Notes under the pieces: generated by a model
Seen by the model: only the letters and a program-made list of their open reading frames with translations
Told to the model about the DNA's origin: nothing
The model's database searches: none
In this document: positions 28,330 through 35,930 of the stretch, piece by piece
Position numbering within the stretch: the first letter of the stretch is position 1
Layout: each line of letters begins with the position of its first letter
DNA from: Phycisphaerales bacterium
Lineage (GTDB): Bacteria > Planctomycetota > Phycisphaerae > Phycisphaerales > UBA1924
NCBI GenBank assembly: GCA_020845755.1
Contig: JADLFE010000033.1
Location: 520,498 to 584,497, forward strand
DNA length: 64,000 nt
Direction of reading: 5' to 3'
Program-made: the position numbers and the translations under genes

Positions 28330-28553
28330 TCGGGCGGGGTGTTGGGGAGTCGTGGGCGGGAGCGATCCAAGGATTCGTTGGTCCGACGGGCGTTGTGGTA
28401 CGCTCGTGTGGTGAGCCGCCCAACAACCGAGAGCGGGCGAAGGCGGAGGATGTCGTCGGCGTGTAGTCTGACAGGGAATCGGAGACTGGTGCGGGTATTT
28501 CGACCGCCGGGCTTCAACCGGCGGGCGGGTCCCGAGTCGGAAGGAGTTGATGC

Positions 28554-29066
28554 ATGGGTAAGGCAAGCAGTCAGAAATTCATCGCCCGCAATCGGGCGCC
28601 GCGTGTCCAGATCGAGTACGACCTTGAGTTGTACGGCGCGGAGAAGAAGATCAATCTGCCGTTCGTGATGGGCGTGATGTCGGACCTCTCGGGCAAGCCC
28701 GCCGAGGCCCTTCCGCCGGTCGCGGACCGCAAGTTTTTGGAGATCGACGTCGATAATTTCGACGACCGGTTGAAGAGCATGAAGCCCCGGGTGGCGTTCA
28801 ACGTGCCCAACACGCTGACCGGCGAGGGGAACATGGCGGTCGATGTCACGTTCGAGAGCATGGAAGATTTTTCGCCCGCGGCGGTGGCTCGCAAGGTTGA
28901 GCCGCTGCGCAAGCTGCTCGAGGCCCGCACCCAGTTGGCGAACCTGTTGACCTACATGGACGGCAAGAGCGGCGCCGAGCAGCTCCTGGGCAAGGTCCTG
29001 TCGGACCCCGAGCTCCTCAAGTCGCTGGCGGCGGCGCCCAAGCCGCAGGAGGGTGGCAATGGCTGA
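28554..29066 (+). CDS. tssB: T6SS contractile sheath small subunit TssB (VipA)
   Basis: A 170-residue protein with the characteristic opening FIARNRAPRVQIEYDLELYGAEK (shown here only as the start of the domain), LPFVMGVMSDLSG and the conserved FLEIDVDNFDDRLKSMKP block. Length is typical for TssB. It pairs with TssC to form the contractile sheath. It overlaps tssC by 8 bases, indicating translational coupling. A 224-base gap before it contains no gene; a TACGCT -10-like element at 28399-28404 has no convincing -35. Confidence 0.95.
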   Translation: MGKASSQKFIARNRAPRVQIEYDLELYGAEKKINLPFVMGVMSDLSGKPAEALPPVADRKFLEIDVDNFDDRLKSMKPRVAFNVPNTLTGEGNMAVDVTFESMEDFSPAAVARKVEPLRKLLEARTQLANLLTYMDGKSGAEQLLGKVLSDPELLKSLAAAPKPQEGGNG

Positions 29067-30549
29067 AGCCCAGGCACAATCGGCGGTATCCAGCGTTCAG
29101 TTCGAGGGCAATCCGCTGGGTGATCTGCTCAATAAGGAGTTCAAGCCCAAGACCAGCAACGCCAAGAGCGCGATCGAGAGCGCGGTGCAAACCCTGGCAG
29201 AGCAGGCCCTGGCGACCACCAAGTTGATCTCCGACGACTCGGTGAAGACGATCGAGGCGATCATCGCCCAGATCGACGCCAAACTGTCGGAGCAGATCAA
29301 CCAGATCATCCATCACGCGGACTTCCAGCAGTTGGAATCGGCGTGGCGGGGGCTCCATCACCTCGTCAACAACACCGAGACGGACGAGACCCTCAAGATC
29401 CGGGTGATGAACATCTCCAAGAAGGACCTGTCGAAGACGCTCGGCAAGTTCAAGGGGACCGCGTGGGATCAGTCGCCGATCTTCAAGCGGCTGTACGAGG
29501 ACGAGTTTGGCACGCCCGGCGGTCAGCCCTACGGCTGCCTGGTCGGCGACTACTACTTCGACCACACGCCCCCGGATGTTGAATTGCTCTCGGGGATCGC
29601 GCAGGTCGCCTCCGCGTCGCACGCGCCGTTCATGGCCGCCGCCGCGCCGTCGATCCTGAACATGGAGTCGTGGAACGAACTGTCGAATCCACGCGACCTC
29701 ACGAAGATCTTCCAGAGCGCCGAGTACGCGCCGTGGAAGAGTTTCCGTGAGAGCGACGATGCCCGCTACGTCGGGCTCGCCATGCCGCGGTTCTTGTCGC
29801 GTCTGCCCTATGGCGCCAAGACCAACCCGGTCAGCGAGTTTGCCTTCGAAGAAGACACCGCCGGCTCCGACAGCGGCAAGTACACCTGGTCCAATGCGGC
29901 CTACGCGATGGCGGTGAACATCAACCGCTCGTTCAAGGCCTACGGATGGTGTGCCCGCATCCGCGGCGTCGAATCGGGCGGCATGGTGGAGGGCCTCCCC
30001 TGCCACACCTTCCCGACCGACGACGGCGGGGTGGACATGAAGTGCCCCACCGAGATCGCCATCACCGACCGGCGTGAGGCGGAACTGGCCAAGAACGGCT
30101 TCATGCCGCTCTCGCACTGGAAGAACACCGACTACGCCGTCTTCGTGGGCGCGCAGAGCGCGCACAAGCCGGCGGAGTACGACGATCCGGACGCGTCTGC
30201 CAACGCCCAGCTCGGGGCGCGCTTCCCGTACCTCTTCTCGACTTGCCGGTTCGCGCACTACCTCAAGTGCATGGTGCGCGACAAGATCGGCTCGTTCAAG
30301 GAGCGGGCCGAGATGGAGGCCTGGCTCAACCGCTGGATCATGCAGTACGTCGAGCCCGATGCATCGGCGAGCGAAGAGGCCAAGGCCCGTCGCCCGCTGG
30401 CCGCGGCCGAGGTCGTCGTCGCCGAGATCCCCGGCAACCCCGGGTACTACTCGTCGAAGTTCTTCCTCCGCCCGCACTACCAACTCGAGGGTCTCACCGT
30501 TTCACTCCGCCTGGTTTCCAAACTTCCCTCCGCCAAGGGCGGGAAGTAA
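29059..30549 (+). CDS. tssC: T6SS contractile sheath large subunit TssC (VipB)
   Basis: A 496-residue TssC. Recognised by HHADFQQLESAWRGLHHLV, the GQPYGCLVGDYYFDH segment, FMAAAAPSILNM and the C-terminal SKFFLRPHYQLEGLTVSLRLVS, all hallmarks of the sheath large subunit. I use ATG 29059 with GGAGG seven bases upstream; GTG 29053 would add two residues. It assembles with TssB around the Hcp tube, and ClpV disassembles the contracted form. Confidence 0.96.
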   Translation: MAEAQAQSAVSSVQFEGNPLGDLLNKEFKPKTSNAKSAIESAVQTLAEQALATTKLISDDSVKTIEAIIAQIDAKLSEQINQIIHHADFQQLESAWRGLHHLVNNTETDETLKIRVMNISKKDLSKTLGKFKGTAWDQSPIFKRLYEDEFGTPGGQPYGCLVGDYYFDHTPPDVELLSGIAQVASASHAPFMAAAAPSILNMESWNELSNPRDLTKIFQSAEYAPWKSFRESDDARYVGLAMPRFLSRLPYGAKTNPVSEFAFEEDTAGSDSGKYTWSNAAYAMAVNINRSFKAYGWCARIRGVESGGMVEGLPCHTFPTDDGGVDMKCPTEIAITDRREAELAKNGFMPLSHWKNTDYAVFVGAQSAHKPAEYDDPDASANAQLGARFPYLFSTCRFAHYLKCMVRDKIGSFKERAEMEAWLNRWIMQYVEPDASASEEAKARRPLAAAEVVVAEIPGNPGYYSSKFFLRPHYQLEGLTVSLRLVSKLPSAKGGK

Positions 30550-30591
30550 CAGATAAGGACCGGTACGGATTTTCAACGCCGCCGCGCACCG

Positions 30592-30610
30592 AAAGGGCCC
30601 GGCGGCCTTT
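30592..30610 (+). terminator. Hairpin between tssC and hcp, possible attenuator or terminator
   Basis: AAAGG pairs with CCTTT, followed inside by one bulged G and two more GC pairs around a CGGC loop. It is followed by CTTAGGG rather than a clean T-run. It lies about 40 bases after tssC, in a 155-base gap before hcp, and may reduce read-through so that hcp is set separately. Confidence 0.4.
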
Positions 30611-30704
30611 CTTAGGGTGCCCCGGACAACGGGGCTGAACACGAATCGATGTCGGCCACGCGGCCGACGCACGCACGGCTGACACATACGAAGGGACAGG
30701 CGCC

Positions 30705-31196
30705 ATGTCATACGACGCATACATTCAGTTGGACGGCATTCCCGGCAGCGCGACCGACGATAAGCACAAGGCCTGGATCGAGGTTCTCTCGTTCTCGTGG
30801 GGCGTTGAGCAGCAGGGCGCGTCCCGCAGCGTCGGCGGCGACCAGACCACCGGCAAGGCCAACCTCCGCGACGTGACCTTCGTCAAGGTCGTCGATCAGT
30901 CCTCTCCCAAACTCGCTCTCATGTGCGCCAGCGGCGGACATATCCCCAAGGGCGTCATCGATTGGTGCCAGGCGACCGGACAGAAGCACTGCTTCATGAA
31001 GTACACCCTGACCGACATCGTGATCTCGTCGGTCCAGGTTGGCGGCAACACGGGCGGCGGCGATTCCAAGCCGACGGAAGAAGTCTCGATGCGTTACGCC
31101 AAGATCGAGTGGGAGTACACCCCCGTCGACGAGAAGGGCAAGGCGCTGGCCGCCACCAAGGGCAACTGGGATCTCAAGGCCAACAAGGGCGCCTAA
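30705..31196 (+). CDS. hcp: T6SS tube protein Hcp (TssD)
   Basis: A 163-residue Hcp. The start MSYDAYIQLDGIPGSATD, the ISFSWGVEQ-like core (VLSFSWGVEQQG) and C-terminal MRYAKIEWEYTP are typical of Hcp1-family proteins, as is the length. Hcp rings stack into the inner tube that is propelled by the sheath and can carry effectors. No C-terminal effector extension is present. Flanking hairpins on both sides (30592-30610 and 31249-31281) suggest an abundant, separately processed hcp message, as is common since Hcp is needed in large amounts. Confidence 0.96.
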   Translation: MSYDAYIQLDGIPGSATDDKHKAWIEVLSFSWGVEQQGASRSVGGDQTTGKANLRDVTFVKVVDQSSPKLALMCASGGHIPKGVIDWCQATGQKHCFMKYTLTDIVISSVQVGGNTGGGDSKPTEEVSMRYAKIEWEYTPVDEKGKALAATKGNWDLKANKGA

Positions 31197-31248
31197 GTCC
31201 CCCGATCGTACAAGCCGCGGCCTGATGAAAGCCGCGTAAAAAACCGAC

Positions 31249-31288
31249 GGCTCCGCCGGTGGGACATCCTCCGGCGGGGCCTTTGTGT
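31249..31288 (+). terminator. Strong GC-rich terminator-like hairpin after hcp
   Basis: GGCTCCGCCGG (31249-31259) and CCGGCGGGGCC (31271-31281) form an 11-bp stem with one G-T pair and an 11-base loop. TTTGTGT follows, and AAAAAA precedes the stem. It is the best intrinsic-terminator candidate in the window, 52 bases after the hcp stop. Confidence 0.65.
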
Positions 31289-31350
31289 ATCCTGAGAGCG
31301 GATTCTGAAGGCAAATCGCGGGGTGTTGCCCCGCCCGTGGGAGTTCCGCC

Positions 31351-32277
31351 ATGCAGGCTGAGACATTGATCAAGCAGGGCAAGCCCGCCGAGGCGTTGGC
31401 GGCGCTGGAGGCCGAGGTCCGCTCCAAGCCCGGCGACGCCAAACTCCGCGTCTTTCTGTTCCAACTCCTGTGCGTGCTGGGGCGATGGGAACGCGCGCTG
31501 CAGCAACTCGAAGTGGCCGCCCAGATGGAGCCCAAGAACCTGCTGATGGCCCAGGCCTGCCGCCAGGCGATCCTCTGCGAGAAACTCCGCGAGGAGGTCT
31601 TCGCGGGCAAGCGGGCGCCGATGATCGTGGGCAAGCCCTCGGAATGGGTCGGGCTCATCCTGCAGGCGGCTCGCATGAACGCCTCCGGCGAGCACCGCGC
31701 CGCGTCCGAACTGCGTGCCCGCGCGCTGGAGTCGGCCCCCGCGACCTCCGGCATGATCGAGGTCGAGGGCGGCGGCACCGAATCGTTCGAGTGGATCGCC
31801 GACGCTGATTCGCGCCTGGGTCCCATGCTCGAGATCATCGTCGACGGTCGTTACTACTGGGCGCCGTTCGAGCGTATCCGCGAACTCAAGATCGAAAAGC
31901 CCGCCGACCTGCGCGACATGGTGTGGGCCCCGGCCCAGATCACGTGGAGCACCGCCGCCGCCACCGTTGCCTTTGTGCCCACGCGCTACTTCGCCAGCGA
32001 TCGCTCCTCCGAAGGCTTGGTGCAACTCGCGCGGACGACCGAGTGGAGCGAACTCTTCGCGGGCGAATACGCGGGGCTCGGCCAGCGCGTGCTGGCGACC
32101 GACGCCGGCGAGTATCCGATCCTGTCGTGCCGGAAACTCACGCTGAACTCCGCCGCGCCCGAGGCGGGCGAGGACGGCCGTCCTGCCGAGATGCCGATCG
32201 TCAAGGGCGAGATGCCCATGGGTCTTGGCCTGAAGTCCGGCCCGGCGGGAGGGCACGCCGGCGGTGGGGGAGGTTGA
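31351..32277 (+). CDS. tagJ: T6SS accessory protein TagJ/ImpE (SciE family)
   Basis: A 308-residue ImpE/TagJ protein. The N-terminal TPR-like helices (LIKQGKPAEALAALEAEVR...DAKLRVFLFQLLCVLGRWERALQQL) and the later block FEWIADADSRLGPMLEIIVDGRYYW with PFERI are family signatures. In some T6SS, TagJ binds the N-terminus of TssB and tunes ClpV-dependent sheath recycling. The C-terminal tail is Gly-rich. It ends 6 bases before tssE, so the two are surely co-transcribed and probably coupled. Confidence 0.92.
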   Translation: MQAETLIKQGKPAEALAALEAEVRSKPGDAKLRVFLFQLLCVLGRWERALQQLEVAAQMEPKNLLMAQACRQAILCEKLREEVFAGKRAPMIVGKPSEWVGLILQAARMNASGEHRAASELRARALESAPATSGMIEVEGGGTESFEWIADADSRLGPMLEIIVDGRYYWAPFERIRELKIEKPADLRDMVWAPAQITWSTAAATVAFVPTRYFASDRSSEGLVQLARTTEWSELFAGEYAGLGQRVLATDAGEYPILSCRKLTLNSAAPEAGEDGRPAEMPIVKGEMPMGLGLKSGPAGGHAGGGGG

Positions 32278-32283
32278 TCGCCG

Positions 32284-32790
32284 ATGGCCGAATCGCTTCC
32301 CATCGAGAGGCTGCAGCCGGCGCTGCTGGATCGTCTCACGGACGACGAGCCGCGGAATCCCAACGAATCGCGCGAGCGGCGTGTGATGTCGATGCGTCAA
32401 CTCCGGGCCGCGGTGCTGCGCGATCTGGCGTTCCTGCTCAATTCGCCCGCGCACCCGCCCGAGAGCGAGATCAACGACTATCCGCTGGTGGCGCGCAGCG
32501 TGCTGAACTTCGGCATGCCGGACTTGTCGGGACAGACGGCGTCGGCGCAGAGGGCGGCCAAACTGGAAACGCTGGTTCGTCGCGCCGTCGAGATGTTCGA
32601 GCCGCGGATCATCCCCGGCACGCTGCGAGTGGCGGGCGTGAAAAGCGGCGAGGACGCGGGGAGCCGCCAGACCGTGGCGTTCGAATTGACGGGCGACGTC
32701 TGCCCGCTCCCGGTGCCCGATGCGCTGTACGTGCGGACGCAGATGGACTTGGAGAGCGGTCGGTGCGAGTTGACGGATCGCCCGGCGTAG
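32284..32790 (+). CDS. tssE: T6SS baseplate protein TssE (gp25-like)
   Basis: A 168-residue lysozyme-like-fold gp25 homologue of the baseplate. The motif MRQLRAAVLRDLAFLLNSP matches the family's conserved RD(L)xxLLN block, and VARSVLNFGMPDLSG and FEPRIIPGTLRV follow in the expected order. TssE forms the wedge with TssF and TssG. It starts 6 bases after tagJ and ends 73 bases before tssF. Confidence 0.93.
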   Translation: MAESLPIERLQPALLDRLTDDEPRNPNESRERRVMSMRQLRAAVLRDLAFLLNSPAHPPESEINDYPLVARSVLNFGMPDLSGQTASAQRAAKLETLVRRAVEMFEPRIIPGTLRVAGVKSGEDAGSRQTVAFELTGDVCPLPVPDALYVRTQMDLESGRCELTDRPA

Positions 32791-32863
32791 CGTGATCGTG
32801 CGCGGGCGACTCGCCGCGCGAGAATGAGCCAGGAGCAGGATCGAGCCAGGAGCAGGGACAAGC

Positions 32864-34819
32864 ATGGACAGGCGTCTGCTCAAGTACTACGACCGTGAAT
32901 TGCGCCACCTGCAGGGGATGGCCAAGGAATTCGCGCGAGAGTTCCCGAAGGTCGCGGGGCGTCTCTCGATCGATGACTTCCCGTGCGCCGATCCGTATGT
33001 CGAGCGGCTGCTGGAGGGCTTCGCGTTCCTGGCAGCCCGAGTGCAACTCAAACTCGAGAGCGAGTTTCCTCGCTTCACGCAGAACCTTCTCGAAACCGTC
33101 TATCCGCACTACCTGGCGCCCACGCCGTCGATGGCGGTGGTGGAGATCACGCCCGACCATGCGGAGGGAGGGCTCTCCAAGGGCTTCACGCTCCCGCGCG
33201 GCACGATCCTGCGCAGCGTGATCGGCCCGGGCGAGCGCACCAGTTGCGAGTACCGCACCGGGAACCCGCTCACCCTCTGGCCCACCAAACTGGCCGAGGC
33301 CCGCTACTACACGCGCGACGTGGGCCTGCTCGGCCTGGCCGGCGCCATGGAAGAAGCCAACCCCGACGCCCGCGCCATGGGCACCCTCACGCCCGCCAAG
33401 AGCGCCCTGCGTCTCCGCATCAAGGCGACCGCCGGCGTCACGTTCGACAAGATGGACCTCGACGATCTCACGATCTATCTTCGCGGCGCCGACGCGACGC
33501 CGATGCGTCTCTACGAGCAGATCATCGCCCACGGGCGCGCGGTCGTGGTGCGCCCCGTCAAAGGCGAGGGCGCGGGCGAGGAGCCGCCGACGTACGTGCT
33601 CGCGCCGTCGTCGATCCGTCGCCTGGGCTTCGAGCCCGGCGAGGCCCTGCTCCCCTACGACGCGCGGAGTTGCCAGGGCTATCGCCTCGTTCACGAGTAT
33701 TTCGCGTTCCCGCGCCGCTTCGCGTTCGTCAAGCTCGCGGGCATCGGCGAACTCCTGCGTCGGTGCAAGGGGGACACGGCCGACGTGGTGATCCTGATGG
33801 ACCAGGAGGACCCGGACCTCGAGGGCGCGGTCGACACCGACAACGTCGCGCTCCACTGCGTGTCTGTCGTCAACCTCTTTCCAAAGCGAGCCGATCGCAT
33901 CCTGATCTCGGACCGGTTCAGCGAGTTCCACCTTCTCCCAGATCGCACGCGTCCGCTGGACTTCGAGGTCTACAAGGTCGCTTCGGTGACGGGCTATGCC
34001 GGCGGGAGCGAGGAAGTGCGCAAGTTCAAGCCCTTCTACTCCGCGCGCGACGCCGACGGCGACAGTTCGTCGTACTTTGCGGTCAACCGCGTTCCACGCG
34101 TGCTCTCGGAGCGAGAGAAACGCGAGGGACGCCGCTCCAGTTACGGCGGGAGCGAGGTGTATGTCTCGCTGGTCGAGGGCGAGAACTCGCCCTTCTCGAC
34201 GGACATCAAGCAACTGGGCGTCGAGGTGCTCTGCACCAACCGCGACCTGCCGCTGGGCATCGCGATGGGCCGCGGCAAGACCGATTTCACGCTCGATATC
34301 GGCGCGCCCGTCTCCGGAATCCGCGTCGTCGCCGGTCCCACCCCGCCCAGGCCCAGTCATGTCGAGCCCAAGGGCGGGCAGAACGAGGGCGACGCCGTCT
34401 GGCGCCTCATCAGCCATCTCTCGCTCAACTACCTGTCGCTCATGGACGACTCGGTGCGTGACGGCGAGCCGGCGCAGGGCGCCTCTGCCCTGCGCGACAT
34501 GCTCCGCCTCTACGCCGACACGTCAGATCCCGCGGTGCGCCAGCAGGTCGAGGGCGTTCGGAACGTCGAGTGCCGCCCCATCGCGCGCCGCGTGCCCTCG
34601 CCCGGTCCCATCGCCTTCGCCCGCGGGCTCGAGGTCACCGTCACGCTCGATGAAACACTCTTCGAGGGCACCGGCGTCTTCACGCTGGGCGGCGTGCTGG
34701 AGCGATTCTTCGCCGGCTACGTCTCGATCAACTCGTTCACCGAGACCGTCATCCGCACCTCCGAACGCGGCGAGATCATGCGCTGGCCCGCGATGATCGG
34801 CGGGAGGCCGGTGCTGTGA
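32864..34819 (+). CDS. tssF: T6SS baseplate protein TssF
   Basis: A 651-residue TssF (VCA0110/ImpG family). The N-terminus YYDRELRHLQGMAKEFAREFP is the signature start of the family, followed by DPYVERLLEGFAFLAARVQ and FPRFTQNLLETVYPHYLAP. Length fits. It makes the baseplate wedge with TssG and TssE. Its last codons overlap tssG by 4 bases (GTGA), which indicates tight translational coupling. Confidence 0.95.
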   Translation: MDRRLLKYYDRELRHLQGMAKEFAREFPKVAGRLSIDDFPCADPYVERLLEGFAFLAARVQLKLESEFPRFTQNLLETVYPHYLAPTPSMAVVEITPDHAEGGLSKGFTLPRGTILRSVIGPGERTSCEYRTGNPLTLWPTKLAEARYYTRDVGLLGLAGAMEEANPDARAMGTLTPAKSALRLRIKATAGVTFDKMDLDDLTIYLRGADATPMRLYEQIIAHGRAVVVRPVKGEGAGEEPPTYVLAPSSIRRLGFEPGEALLPYDARSCQGYRLVHEYFAFPRRFAFVKLAGIGELLRRCKGDTADVVILMDQEDPDLEGAVDTDNVALHCVSVVNLFPKRADRILISDRFSEFHLLPDRTRPLDFEVYKVASVTGYAGGSEEVRKFKPFYSARDADGDSSSYFAVNRVPRVLSEREKREGRRSSYGGSEVYVSLVEGENSPFSTDIKQLGVEVLCTNRDLPLGIAMGRGKTDFTLDIGAPVSGIRVVAGPTPPRPSHVEPKGGQNEGDAVWRLISHLSLNYLSLMDDSVRDGEPAQGASALRDMLRLYADTSDPAVRQQVEGVRNVECRPIARRVPSPGPIAFARGLEVTVTLDETLFEGTGVFTLGGVLERFFAGYVSINSFTETVIRTSERGEIMRWPAMIGGRPVL

Positions 34820-35874
34820 GCGCGCCCTCCGTCAGCCGCGAAGCCCTGGAACGTCTCGCGTCCCTCGACGCGCGCTCGGTCGATTTCTTTCAACTCGCGC
34901 GCACGCTCGAGTGCGCCTTCCGCGATCTTCCCCGCCTCGGCACGTCACAGAAGCCCGGCGAAGACCCCGTGCGCTTCGCGCAGGAGCCCTCGACCGCCTT
35001 TGCGCCCACCACCGTCTCCAAGATCGAGAACATCGCCGGCGCCCGCGCCGGGCGCGTCTTCGTGAACTTCCTCGGCATGCTCGGGCCCAACGGTCCCATG
35101 CCCCTGTTCATGACCGACTACGCACGCGACCGGGAACGAAACCACGCCGACGCCACGCTCGCCCGCTTCCTCGATGTCTTCAACCACCGCATGGTGAGCC
35201 TGTTCTACCGCGCCTGGGCGGTCAACCAACTCCCCGTCAGTTTCGACCGAACCCACGGCCAGTCCGACGCCGTTATGCAGATGGAGGAGGACCGCTACGG
35301 CGCCTACATCGGCAGCCTCTTCGGCATCGGCATGGCGACGCTCCGCGGGCGCGACCGCGTGCCCGACGTGGCCAAACTGCATTACTCAGGCCGCCTCTCC
35401 AACGACACCAAGCACGCCGAGGGCCTGCGCGCGATCATCGAGGACTACTTCCGCGTGCCGACTCGGCTCGACGAATTCGTCGGCGCGTGGCTGGCGTTGC
35501 CCTCGGCCTCGTTGTGCCGCCTCGGCGTGTCGCGCGATTCGGCCACGCTGGGCGTCAGTTCCGTGCTCGGCTCGCGCGTGTGGGAGTGCCAGAGCCGCTT
35601 CCGCATCGTGCTCGGGCCCGTGGGACTTTCCGATTACGAGCGTCTGCTCCCTGGCGGCGACAGCCAGGGCAGGCTCGAGGACTGGGTCCGAAACTACATC
35701 GGGCGTCAGTTCTCGTTCGAGGTGAATCTGATCCTCCGCCGCGAGGAAGTGCCCCGCATCAAACTCGGCGGCTTCGGGCGCCTGGGCTGGACGACCTGGC
35801 TCTTCGGCGATTCCAAGGGAGGCGGGGACCTGGGACGAAACGCGCGCGACCTCTCGCTGGTCCGCGATCCGTGA
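34816..35874 (+). CDS. tssG: T6SS baseplate protein TssG
   Basis: A 352-residue TssG (VCA0111/ImpH family). Recognised by FFQLARTLE, VRFAQEPSTAFAP, the core FLGMLGPNGPMPLFMTDYARDR, the FNHRMVSLFYRAW motif and the HYSGRLS region. GTG start overlapping the tssF stop. It bridges TssF to the rest of the wedge. Confidence 0.95.
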   Translation: MSAPSVSREALERLASLDARSVDFFQLARTLECAFRDLPRLGTSQKPGEDPVRFAQEPSTAFAPTTVSKIENIAGARAGRVFVNFLGMLGPNGPMPLFMTDYARDRERNHADATLARFLDVFNHRMVSLFYRAWAVNQLPVSFDRTHGQSDAVMQMEEDRYGAYIGSLFGIGMATLRGRDRVPDVAKLHYSGRLSNDTKHAEGLRAIIEDYFRVPTRLDEFVGAWLALPSASLCRLGVSRDSATLGVSSVLGSRVWECQSRFRIVLGPVGLSDYERLLPGGDSQGRLEDWVRNYIGRQFSFEVNLILRREEVPRIKLGGFGRLGWTTWLFGDSKGGGDLGRNARDLSLVRDP

Positions 35875-35930
35875 TGGTGTGACTTCAACCCGCGCCGATC
35901 ATTCGGCGCTTTTCAAGGGCGGGGATATCG

